From JBCDBH01 sp039184055 (GTDB taxonomy: Bacteria; Acidobacteriota; Thermoanaerobaculia; Multivoradales; J023): a DNA stretch of 10,526 bases. Under the pieces are notes generated by a model. It ran no database searches. It was not told the DNA's origin and saw only the letters and a program-made list of their open reading frames with translations. The DNA is taken from positions 1 to 10,526 of the forward strand of contig JBCDBH010000206.1 in NCBI GenBank assembly GCA_039184055.1, written 5' to 3'. Positions 1 through 6,374 of this stretch are shown one piece after another (position 1 is the stretch's first letter; each line of letters begins with the position of its first letter). A program made the translations under genes and the position numbers.

Positions 1-1
1 C

Positions 2-532
2 GAGGAGATTCTGGCCGAGGCCGAGGCTTGGACCGAAGAGGAGATTCGCGAAGCGATCGACGAAGCGCGCGAAAAGCCCAGCGATGGCGCGGAGGTCGAA
101 ACCGAGAATCCGGATGATCCGCTCGCCGGCATTTCGGAGGGACAGGTACGCGGGCTACCGGTTCCCGTGCGTATTCGTTTGGCCCGCAACAGCACGAGGC
201 AGATGCGCAATTTGCTCATCCGCGACAGCAGCGCACAGGTCGCGCTCGCGGTGATCAACGGCAACTCTCTTCCCGATTCGGAAGTCGAGCAAATCGCCAA
301 CAACCGTGCGGTGCTCGCTGATGTGTTGGAGGCGATCAACAAGAAGCGCGAGTGGATTCGAAAGTACTCGATCGCCAAAGCCTTGGCCAAGAACCCGCGC
401 ACGCCCGCGATGATTTCGGTTCGGTTGGTGCCACGACTGGTGATGCGTGACCTCAGAGAGTTGGCGCGCGACAAGAACGTTCCCGATGCAGTACGCTCGA
501 CGGCATTGCGGCTGTATCAAGCCAAGCGTTGA
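2..532 (+). CDS. Uncharacterised helical-repeat (HEAT-like) protein, 5' end missing
   Basis: The frame is open from the left edge of the window to the TGA at 530-532, so this is the last 176 residues of a longer protein; an internal GTG at 167 is not a likely start because coding continues upstream of it. The visible part starts with an acidic, Glu/Ala-rich linker (about residues 1-50). A compact helical region follows, beginning around LPVPVRIRLA and running to the basic C-terminus. Its repeating pattern (an LLIRDSS-QVALAVI segment, a REWIRKYSIAKALAKNPRTP segment, then DLRELARDKNVPDAVRSTAL) looks like short HEAT/LRV-type alpha repeats. From memory, similar proteins occur in Deltaproteobacteria and Acidobacteria without a known function. 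There is no signal peptide or membrane segment in the visible part. The J-domain gene starts 33 bases downstream on the same strand, suggesting an operon. A protein-protein interaction role is inference only. Confidence 0.72.
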   Translation, partial: EEILAEAEAWTEEEIREAIDEAREKPSDGAEVETENPDDPLAGISEGQVRGLPVPVRIRLARNSTRQMRNLLIRDSSAQVALAVINGNSLPDSEVEQIANNRAVLADVLEAINKKREWIRKYSIAKALAKNPRTPAMISVRLVPRLVMRDLRELARDKNVPDAVRSTALRLYQAKR

Positions 533-565
533 ACGAGAGGAGAGAGCTGACGCGCTCGGAACATC

Positions 566-1219
566 ATGGCTCGAGATTTCTACCAGGTTCTTTCACTGCC
601 ACGGGACGCAACGCCGAAAGACGTCAAGTCGCGCTTTCGTGCGTTGGCCCGTGAACACCATCCCGATCGGTTCAGCGGTGCGGAAAAAGCGCGCGCCGAA
701 GTTGCGTTCCAAGAGATTACCGAGGCTTTCAACGTCCTGATGGATCCGCAGCGGCGCAGGCAGCACGATCAAGAGCTCGACAAGCCGGTCAATCGCGGTC
801 AAGACAAACAACAATTGGTCAGGCTCTACTTGAATCGCGGTATTCGTGCCTACAAGGCGGAGAACTGGATCGAGGCGGCGGACAGCTTTCGGCGCGCCAC
901 GGAAGCGGATTCACAGAGCGCGCAAGCCTGGCATCATCTCGCTTTGACCTGTGTGCAACAGGAGCGTTGGTTGCCGCAGGCGCGTGAAGCGATCGAGCGG
1001 GCGCTCGAGCTCGATGCTGAAAAACCGAGTTACCTCAAGCTCGCCGGAAAGGTGTTCGCGGACAGCGGGATGACGGCGCGCGCCAAAGAGTATTACAATC
1101 AGGTGCTCAAGCAGGGACCTGATGCGGGTGCACGTCGCGCTCTGGAAGCGTTGACGGGTACGCCTGAGAAGTCGGCCGAAGCCAAACGAGAATCCGGCCT
1201 GTTCAAGAAGCTCTTCTAG
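566..1219 (+). CDS. J-domain (DnaJ-like) protein with C-terminal TPR repeats
   Basis: 217 residues. Residues 3-70 form a J domain: DFYQVLSLPRDATPKDVK leads into helix II, and the HPD tripeptide that stimulates DnaK ATPase is intact at residues 32-34, followed by a helix III-like segment ending near DPQRRRQHDQ. The Gly/Phe-rich, zinc-finger and client-binding domains of true DnaJ are absent. Instead, residues about 90-200 hold two to three TPR-like helical pairs (LNRGIRAYKAENWIEAADSFRRA; AWHHLALTCVQ...AREAIERALELD; LAGKVFADSGMTARAKEYYNQVL). It is therefore a specialised cytosolic co-chaperone that would bring DnaK to TPR-bound partners, not the general DnaJ. The ATG at 566 has only a weak upstream GGA; a stronger purine tract (535-546) is too far away, but an in-frame TGA just upstream excludes a longer start. 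The phosphatase gene follows after only 9 bases. The partner is unknown. Confidence 0.88.
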   Translation: MARDFYQVLSLPRDATPKDVKSRFRALAREHHPDRFSGAEKARAEVAFQEITEAFNVLMDPQRRRQHDQELDKPVNRGQDKQQLVRLYLNRGIRAYKAENWIEAADSFRRATEADSQSAQAWHHLALTCVQQERWLPQAREAIERALELDAEKPSYLKLAGKVFADSGMTARAKEYYNQVLKQGPDAGARRALEALTGTPEKSAEAKRESGLFKKLF

Positions 1220-1228
1220 GAATTCGTG

Positions 1229-2098
1229 ATGTTTCGCGTTCGCTCCTACGGTATGACCGACGTCGGTTTGCTCCGTAGCCACAACGAGGACTGCCTGGAT
1301 CTGAACGATAGCAATCAGGTCTATGTGGTTGCTGATGGCATGGGTGGCCACAATCACGGTGAGGTCGCGTCGCGCATCGCGGTCCAGTCCATTCACGAGT
1401 TCATGGGTCAAATCGACGGCAACGCGTCGCAGGAACCGTGGGACGAAGGTCTCCAGCCGCATTCGAGCCGACTCAAGAAATCGATCCAGATCGCTCATGA
1501 TCAGGTTCTGTCGGCGATTCGGGAAGACGGTTCCTTGCTCGGTATGGGGACGACGGTGGTCGGTGCCATGGTGCGTGCGGAAACCGTCGCGGTGGCGCAC
1601 GTCGGTGACAGTCGTGCCTACCGGCTTCGCGGTGGTCATCTCGAATTGCTCACTCAGGACCACACCTGGGTCAATGAGCAGGTCGTTGCAGGCTATTTGA
1701 CCGAGGATCAGGCGAAGACCCATCCGCTGAAGAACGTCGTCACTCGGGCTCTCGGGGGTGACAACGACGTGGTTGTCGATGTCATGGAGATCGCGGTTGC
1801 CGCGGGCGATCTTTTTCTCCTGTGCTCGGACGGTCTGACGACGATGCTGAGCGATCAGGAGATCCACGAGCGTTTGGTCGGGGGACGCTCACTCGAGGCG
1901 ATTTGTCGACAGTTGATCGCCGATGCCAATGCGCGGGGTGGCTTCGACAACATCACCGTGCTGCTCTTCAAAGTCGAGCATGCCGACGCCGCGGATGTCA
2001 TTTCGGATGACGAAGATACCCGCCCGGATATGAGCAGTCCGAACTTCGAAGAAGACGACACCCTGATCAGCCATCCTCGGCCACCGCACCGTCGGTAG
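1229..2098 (+). CDS. PP2C-family Ser/Thr protein phosphatase (PrpC/Stp type)
   Basis: 289 residues, a typical length for bacterial PPM/PP2C phosphatases that remove phosphate from Ser/Thr targets of Hanks-type kinases. The motifs occur in order: RSHNED (16-21), DGMGG (36-40, metal-binding Asp36), a GMGTT block (105-109), HVGDSRAYR (124-132), CSDGL (199-203, metal-binding Asp201) and GGFDNITV (237-244, metal-binding Asp240). All metal ligands expected for a two-metal enzyme are present, so it should be active in the cytosol. I prefer the ATG at 1229 to the adjacent GTG at 1226 because AGGA (1218-1221) sits 7 bases before it. After the catalytic domain comes an acidic tail (about 251-289) with two threonines in acidic surroundings (T264, T278). 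It lies 9 bases after the J-domain gene and probably shares its transcript. No cognate kinase gene is in the window. Confidence 0.95.
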   Translation: MFRVRSYGMTDVGLLRSHNEDCLDLNDSNQVYVVADGMGGHNHGEVASRIAVQSIHEFMGQIDGNASQEPWDEGLQPHSSRLKKSIQIAHDQVLSAIREDGSLLGMGTTVVGAMVRAETVAVAHVGDSRAYRLRGGHLELLTQDHTWVNEQVVAGYLTEDQAKTHPLKNVVTRALGGDNDVVVDVMEIAVAAGDLFLLCSDGLTTMLSDQEIHERLVGGRSLEAICRQLIADANARGGFDNITVLLFKVEHADAADVISDDEDTRPDMSSPNFEEDDTLISHPRPPHRR

Positions 2099-2112
2099 GC
2101 CACATCACCAGT

Positions 2113-2152
2113 GGAGAAGCGGCGCCGAGCCCGAGAGCTCGACGCGTTCTCC
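2113..2152. terminator. Hairpin between convergent genes, likely bidirectional terminator
   Basis: GGAGAA (2113-2118) pairs with TTCTCC (2147-2152), GCG with CGC next to a bulged G, and inner CGAGC (2126-2130) with GCTCG (2136-2140). The element falls in the 81-base gap between the phosphatase stop and the stop of the convergent VWFA gene. There is no strong T-run on either side (CTCACATCCTTCC on the plus side), so it is either an imperfect intrinsic terminator or an mRNA 3' stabiliser. Confidence 0.5.
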
Positions 2153-2179
2153 TCTCACATCCTTCCAGCTCGTTCCTTC

Positions 2180-3286
2180 TCAGTCGGTCTCGTCGCCAAA
2201 GCTGTAGCCTCGACGCGCGCGTACGCGGAACTCCGGATTCACGGTGTCGACGTCGACCTCTTGAAAGCCAGACTCACCACTCGGATGACGGCTCTGGTAG
2301 CTCAGAAGGTAATAGCCGCTATTTTCGTCGGCGATTCGCTCGAGTGGCGACTGGTAGTTGACGACGTTGTCCCAATAGCGGCCGCCCGTGTCGTTGGCCA
2401 ATTGAGTCAAGAAGCTGCTCTGGAGGTTCTCGAGGTTCGCCGGCACCAAATCGAGCGGGTAGACGGCGACGTTGTAATCGTTGAGAGCCTCTTTGGTTTC
2501 CGGATAGAAGCGCGGATCGCCACGGGTACCGACGGCGATCGGTGTCACCTCGCCAAAACCGGCGGTGAACAACATCAGGCTTTTGCGTCCACTCAATTTC
2601 CCGGTGGCCTCGGCGACCTGAGACAAGGCGTCGTACATGGTTTCGGTCTCATCGCTCAGCGCTTTCCCAGGGGGGAGCTCGGCGAGTAGCGACGGTGTGT
2701 CGGCCGCGGGAGCCTCGCGTCGCGATGGCCACTGGTTGGTCTCGGTTCGCCCTTCGATGGCATGATCGATCGCCATCGAGAGCTGAGCGCGATTCTGGGT
2801 GAAGTCCGAATGGACTTGCAGGCTCGTATCCCAGCTGACCACCGCGACCCAGTCGCCACCCGTCATGCCCGATTGAACCCAGTCGCGGGCACCACGGCCG
2901 GCTTCCAGCTGACGGCGGAGAAGCGCGCTTCCCAAGGTGCCACCGTTGCGAGCCTGATCGTGGAAGAAGAGGATGAAGTATCGGTCGGCGGGTTGTGACG
3001 TCTCCGCATCGTGGTCGATCAAGCGACGATTCGAATAGAAGGACACACCGGTCAGATCGACGGTTTCACCGTTTTCCTCGACCACGAAGTCGGCGACGCC
3101 GAGATCCAAGATCACGCGGCCACCACGGTCGGTTACCAGCACGTCGAGCAGCACCTCGGTGACTTCGACTTCTTCGCCGAATGGAGGCTGTGAGTCGTCT
3201 CGGGGAGACTGAGCGACAGCTACCTGGGTGATGAACAGCACGGAGACGAGAGCCAGTAGAACGCCGAATCGAGGTGCGTGGCGCAT
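2180..3286 (-). CDS. Secreted VWFA-related protein (acidobacterial VWFA family)
   Basis: 368 residues from the ATG at 3286. The open frame runs further upstream to 3622, into the promoter and start of the divergent gene, but the start at 3286 has a near-perfect ribosome site and is followed by a signal peptide: Arg/His-rich start, hydrophobic core (about 8-25), and a likely cut after AVA (25|26). The mature protein opens with a beta-rich segment (VEVTEVLLDVLVTDRGG, then FVVEENGE) typical of the acidobacterial VWFA-related family, followed by a Rossmann-like VWFA domain from about residue 100 to 310 (strands FILFF, WVAVVSWD, SLMLFTAGFG, VAVYPLDL) and the usual end (ANDTGGRYW ... GYYLLSY). The metal-site motif DxSxS is degenerate: Asp110 remains but the serines are Ala112 and Asn114. 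The family is secreted and thought to mediate binding or assembly; its ligand is unknown. Confidence 0.9.
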   Translation of the reverse strand: MRHAPRFGVLLALVSVLFITQVAVAQSPRDDSQPPFGEEVEVTEVLLDVLVTDRGGRVILDLGVADFVVEENGETVDLTGVSFYSNRRLIDHDAETSQPADRYFILFFHDQARNGGTLGSALLRRQLEAGRGARDWVQSGMTGGDWVAVVSWDTSLQVHSDFTQNRAQLSMAIDHAIEGRTETNQWPSRREAPAADTPSLLAELPPGKALSDETETMYDALSQVAEATGKLSGRKSLMLFTAGFGEVTPIAVGTRGDPRFYPETKEALNDYNVAVYPLDLVPANLENLQSSFLTQLANDTGGRYWDNVVNYQSPLERIADENSGYYLLSYQSRHPSGESGFQEVDVDTVNPEFRVRARRGYSFGDETD

Positions 3287-3294
3287 AGTCGATT

Positions 3295-3300
3295 TCCTCC
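3295..3300 (-). promoter_or_regulatory. Ribosome binding site fixing the VWFA gene start
   Basis: Read on the minus strand, GGAGGA stands 8 bases before the ATG at 3286-3284. This decides the start against the longer open frame that reaches 3622. Confidence 0.85.
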
Positions 3301-3479
3301 AATTCTTGAGCTTCGAGCGAAGACGATGGCCTGGGCGCGTCGTGAGCGCTGGCGACGTCGACAAGTCTATCGCTTCATGGAGCAAGAGCTGGGCCAGTCG
3401 AAAACCACGTTTCCGCGTCTCGAACGTCCAAAAGAAAGGACGGATCGGCCTCTGAGGGAAGCGGTAGGCAGGGCTCAGC

Positions 3480-3508
3480 TTGACCACCCTGCGCGGGCTC
3501 GGTACGCT
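3480..3508 (+). promoter_or_regulatory. Sigma70-like promoter of the 3-hydroxybutyryl-CoA dehydrogenase gene
   Basis: TTGACC at 3480-3485, a 17-base spacer, then TACGCT at 3503-3508. The -35 box matches five of six consensus bases and the -10 box three of six including the key T-A...T positions, which is common in GC-rich genomes. Transcription would start near 3515, giving a leader of about 33 bases. The rest of the 261-base divergent gap (3287-3547) shows no gene; I could not pick a convincing promoter for the minus-strand VWFA gene. Confidence 0.5.
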
Positions 3509-3547
3509 CCCCCTCCACGTCGCGCAAGACGGTAAGGAGATCGCCTC

Positions 3548-4420
3548 ATGTCCGCAGAAAACAACTCCATTCAGTCGATCGGTGTCGTCGGTGCTGGCAC
3601 GATGGGCCACGGAATCGCGCAAGTTTCAGCCCAGGCCGGATACGACGTCACCTTGGTCGACATCAACTCGGACGCTCTCGAGCGTGGCATGGCCAAGATC
3701 GAAAAGAGCCTTGCCAAATTGGCGGCGAAAGGGCGGATCGATGCCGATGCCCAAGCAGCGGCCCGGGCTCGCATTACACCGAGCTCCGAGCTCGAGAGCC
3801 TCGCCACCGTCGATCTCGCGATCGAAGCGGTGGTCGAGCGGGAAGACATCAAGCGCCAGGTGCTGACCGATCTCGATCGTTTGTGCAAAGCGTCAGCGAT
3901 TCTCGCCACCAACACCAGCTCGATCTCGATCACCAAGCTCGCCGCGGCGACCGAACGGCCCGAGCGGGTGATCGGTATGCACTTCATGAATCCCGTACCG
4001 CTGATGAAGCTGGTCGAGGTGATCCGTGGCTTGGCGACCGATCAGACGACCTACGATGCCGTCGAGGCTGCGTCTCGCGTGATGGGCAAGGTGCCGGTCG
4101 AGGTACACGACGCACCGGGTTTCGTATCGAATCGCGTGCTGATGCCGATGATCAACGAGGCTGTTTTTTGTCTTCACGAGGGAGTCGGAACGGCCGAGGC
4201 GATCGACGAGGTGATGAAGCTCGGTATGAACCATCCGATGGGACCGTTGGCGCTCGCCGATCTCATCGGCTTGGATGTCTGTCTCGACATTCTCCGAGTG
4301 CTGCATGACGGTTTCGGGGATCCGAAGTACCGTCCTTGTGTGCTTCTCGTCAAGATGGTCGACGCAGGTTATCTCGGTCGCAAGTCGGGGCGCGGTTTCT
4401 ACGACTACTCTCAGGACTGA
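3548..4420 (+). CDS. hbd: 3-hydroxybutyryl-CoA (3-hydroxyacyl-CoA) dehydrogenase
   Basis: 290 residues, the usual size of single-domain bacterial Hbd/PaaH enzymes, which oxidise (S)-3-hydroxybutyryl-CoA to acetoacetyl-CoA with NAD+ (or the reverse). The N-terminal Rossmann fold has the nucleotide loop GAGTMGHGIA (15-24), with Asp38 at the end of strand 2 (VTLVDIN) favouring NAD over NADP. The catalytic pair is visible as His145 in GMHFMNPVP and Glu157 in KLVEVIRG, and Asn195 in APGFVSNRVL and NHPMGPLALADLIGLD in the helical C-terminal domain match the family. The ATG at 3548 follows AAGGAG (3534-3539) by 8 bases. The enzyme acts in the cytosol in fatty-acid or aromatic/amino-acid CoA breakdown, or in butyrate-type metabolism; the sequence alone does not choose. 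No hydratase or thiolase gene lies beside it; a zinc-ribbon/TPR protein gene follows directly. Confidence 0.95.
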   Translation: MSAENNSIQSIGVVGAGTMGHGIAQVSAQAGYDVTLVDINSDALERGMAKIEKSLAKLAAKGRIDADAQAAARARITPSSELESLATVDLAIEAVVEREDIKRQVLTDLDRLCKASAILATNTSSISITKLAAATERPERVIGMHFMNPVPLMKLVEVIRGLATDQTTYDAVEAASRVMGKVPVEVHDAPGFVSNRVLMPMINEAVFCLHEGVGTAEAIDEVMKLGMNHPMGPLALADLIGLDVCLDILRVLHDGFGDPKYRPCVLLVKMVDAGYLGRKSGRGFYDYSQD

Positions 4421-4477
4421 TCCGTGGCCGGTGCCCGGGAGCTTCTCGCTGCCCCAAACTCTGGCGACGGATGGTTG

Positions 4478-6316
4478 ATGTGTCAGTTCTGTGGCGCACG
4501 CAATCCTGACGATCGCAACTACTGCTATCGCTGCCAGAACCGCCTGATTGTGGTGTCGGGGATCCTGGATCCCGAGGATCTCGAAGCGTTCGACGCCACG
4601 CCCGAAGAGCAGTTTTCGTTCGATGAACATCTGCTCGAACGGATCTCGTTGCTCGAAGACTCGGTACGCCGTGTGTACGAGCTCGTGCGTCAGGCGCTCG
4701 AGACGCTCCGCAAGCTCGAACAGAAGTCCCTGATCAACCAGACAGGGATCGATACGCTTCGCGACCTCCTCGAGGCGAAGAAAGTGCTTCGCTCGGAAGA
4801 GTGGAGCGAGCTCTGGGAATCGCGTATCGAGTATCAACTGTTGGCGTTCGAGAAACGGGAGCGCTTTCTGGCGATCAAGGATCGCACCGCGGCCCTCTAT
4901 GGCGGCAAAGAACGCGCTGCCTTCCGTGGTCTCCTCGATGAAGCCGAGCTCGCGCTCCTCGGCTTCGATCTCGAACGAGCGCTCGGTTCGCTCGAAGAGG
5001 CACACCGTCTCGATCCCGAGAACTACGAGCTGTCGTTTTTTCTCGGCGAGACCTGTTTCAATGAAGGGGAAGGGCAACGGGCCTTGGCTTTCTTCGAACG
5101 GGTGCTGGCGGTTCGCCCGACGCATTTCGAAAGCCTGATCTTTGCTGGAGTTCTCTACCACGAACGTGGTGACGACACGCGGGCCGAGCGCTTGTTGCGC
5201 AGCGCGGTCGCTCTCGATCCGGAGGCGTTCCTACCCGCTTTTTGTCTCGGCGCGGTGTTCGCCAGCCGAGGACGGCTAGAAGAAGCCGTTGCCTTGTTGG
5301 AACGCGCGGTGGCCGCCGAGCCGTTGCCCCAGGCGTCCTATTTGCTCGGGAGCTGTCGATTCGAGATGGGCCGTTTGTCGTCGTCGATTAGCGCTCTGAG
5401 CAACGCGGTCGAGCTCGATCCCGATTTCGAAGATGCTTGGAGACTGCTGGCGTTGGTCTATTTGCAGCGTGGCTGGCACAAGAAATCGCTCACCGCGCTG
5501 GATCGCGCCGAGCGCCTGATGCCCAGGCGGCTGCCGCATCGTGCATTGGCGCGTCTGATCGACACGGAAAGCACGAGAGGCGCGGCTGCGTCGTGGCGTG
5601 CGCGGGCCGAGCGGGCGTTGGCTTCTGGGCGCCCAAGAGCATCCTTGAGCTACTTCCGTCGCGCGCTGGTCCACGCTCCGGACGATCCTTCCTTGCTTGC
5701 CGCCTACACCATGGTGTGTCTCGAGCTCGATCGTTTGCGCGAGATCGAAGCGTCGGTCGACAAAGTGCTGGCGCTCGATCCGTCACCGACGCTACGCGCG
5801 GTCGCCTATGCCATGCTGATGGAAGCCTTGCGTCTCGAAGGCAAGGTCACGGATAGCAATCAGGTGGGTGAGCAGCTTCTAGCGCGTGATGGCGAGTCCG
5901 CGATCGCCGTGACCTTGGCGCGAGTGGAGATGGCGTTCAATCTCGCTGAGCGTGGTGACGAGGTCGATCTCGAAGAGGCCCTTCATGCCGCGCGGATCGC
6001 TCTCGAGAGCGCGCCTCCCGAGCTCTCTGCCCCCGCCGCTGGGGCGCTCGGCTGGGTGCAATATCGACGCGGAGAGCTGGATGCCGCGGTCGAGAGCCTG
6101 AAGCAGTCGAGTGCGGGGGAGGACGCGACGGTGGAGAATCTCACCCGGCTCGCCATGGCCCAGCTCGAACGCGGTGATCGCGATGACGCTCAGGCCACGC
6201 TCGCTCGGGCCCGTGATCTCGCAGGGCAAATCGCGCCGCTCGAAGCTCGTATCCTCGAACACCTACACGATTCTTCTCGTCTACTCGACGATCTGGAAAA
6301 CCTCACCGAGCCGTGA
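4478..6316 (+). CDS. Zinc-ribbon protein with many TPR repeats, function unknown
   Basis: 612 residues from the ATG at 4478. The first residues form a zinc ribbon: Cys2, Cys5, Cys16 and Cys19 in a CxxC-x10-CxxC arrangement (MCQFCGARNPDDRNYCYRCQ). Residues about 50-135 are charged, Leu-rich and helical and may form a coiled coil (LLERISLLEDSVRRVYELV). From about 150 to 600 there is a long run of TPR-type helix pairs with the usual small/aromatic spacing and DP turns (for example ALGSLEEAHRLDPENYELSFFLG, ALAFFERVLAVRPTHFESLIFAG, RAERLLRSAVALDPEAFLPAFCLG). No signal peptide or membrane segment is visible. An alternative GTG start at 4424, with AGGA 7 bases upstream, would add 18 residues and leave only 3 bases after the previous stop; I prefer 4478 because zinc ribbons of this kind usually begin the protein. 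It is likely a cytosolic scaffold; I do not recognise a named family. Confidence 0.85.
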   Translation: MCQFCGARNPDDRNYCYRCQNRLIVVSGILDPEDLEAFDATPEEQFSFDEHLLERISLLEDSVRRVYELVRQALETLRKLEQKSLINQTGIDTLRDLLEAKKVLRSEEWSELWESRIEYQLLAFEKRERFLAIKDRTAALYGGKERAAFRGLLDEAELALLGFDLERALGSLEEAHRLDPENYELSFFLGETCFNEGEGQRALAFFERVLAVRPTHFESLIFAGVLYHERGDDTRAERLLRSAVALDPEAFLPAFCLGAVFASRGRLEEAVALLERAVAAEPLPQASYLLGSCRFEMGRLSSSISALSNAVELDPDFEDAWRLLALVYLQRGWHKKSLTALDRAERLMPRRLPHRALARLIDTESTRGAAASWRARAERALASGRPRASLSYFRRALVHAPDDPSLLAAYTMVCLELDRLREIEASVDKVLALDPSPTLRAVAYAMLMEALRLEGKVTDSNQVGEQLLARDGESAIAVTLARVEMAFNLAERGDEVDLEEALHAARIALESAPPELSAPAAGALGWVQYRRGELDAAVESLKQSSAGEDATVENLTRLAMAQLERGDRDDAQATLARARDLAGQIAPLEARILEHLHDSSRLLDDLENLTEP

Positions 6317-6363
6317 GCGTCGCTGCGCCGAGCTCGTTGTCCATCTCTTTCTCTTTCCGTTTC

Positions 6364-6367
6364 GGAG
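6364..6367 (+). promoter_or_regulatory. Ribosome binding site fixing the proS start
   Basis: GGAG lies 7 bases before the ATG at 6375. This supports the start at 6375 over the upstream open frame, which runs back into the preceding TPR gene. A pyrimidine-rich stretch (about 6340-6362) precedes the site. Confidence 0.75.
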
Positions 6368-6374
6368 AACCAAC

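Noticed and set aside
911..1867. Long minus-strand open frame (318 codons) opposite the J-domain and phosphatase genes
   Set aside because: Antisense to two genes with clear motifs; composition is Arg/His-rich shadow coding caused by GC-rich codons, with no recognisable domain.
2111..2689. Plus-strand open frame of 192 codons opposite the VWFA gene
   Set aside because: The minus-strand reading has a signal peptide, a family match and a strong ribosome site; this one has none.
3287..3622. N-terminal extension of the VWFA gene to 3622
   Set aside because: It would run through the hbd promoter and start; the ribosome site and signal peptide at 3286 fix the true start.
3893..5161. 422-codon minus-strand open frame opposite hbd and the zinc-ribbon/TPR gene
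   Set aside because: Overlaps two well-supported plus-strand genes; no motif, His/Arg-rich; frame lacks stops because of the frequent CTCGAG-like codon pairs on the other strand.
6111..6374. N-terminal extension of proS to 6111
   Set aside because: Lies within the TPR gene in another frame; the ProRS family begins near the ATG at 6375, which has GGAG at the right distance.
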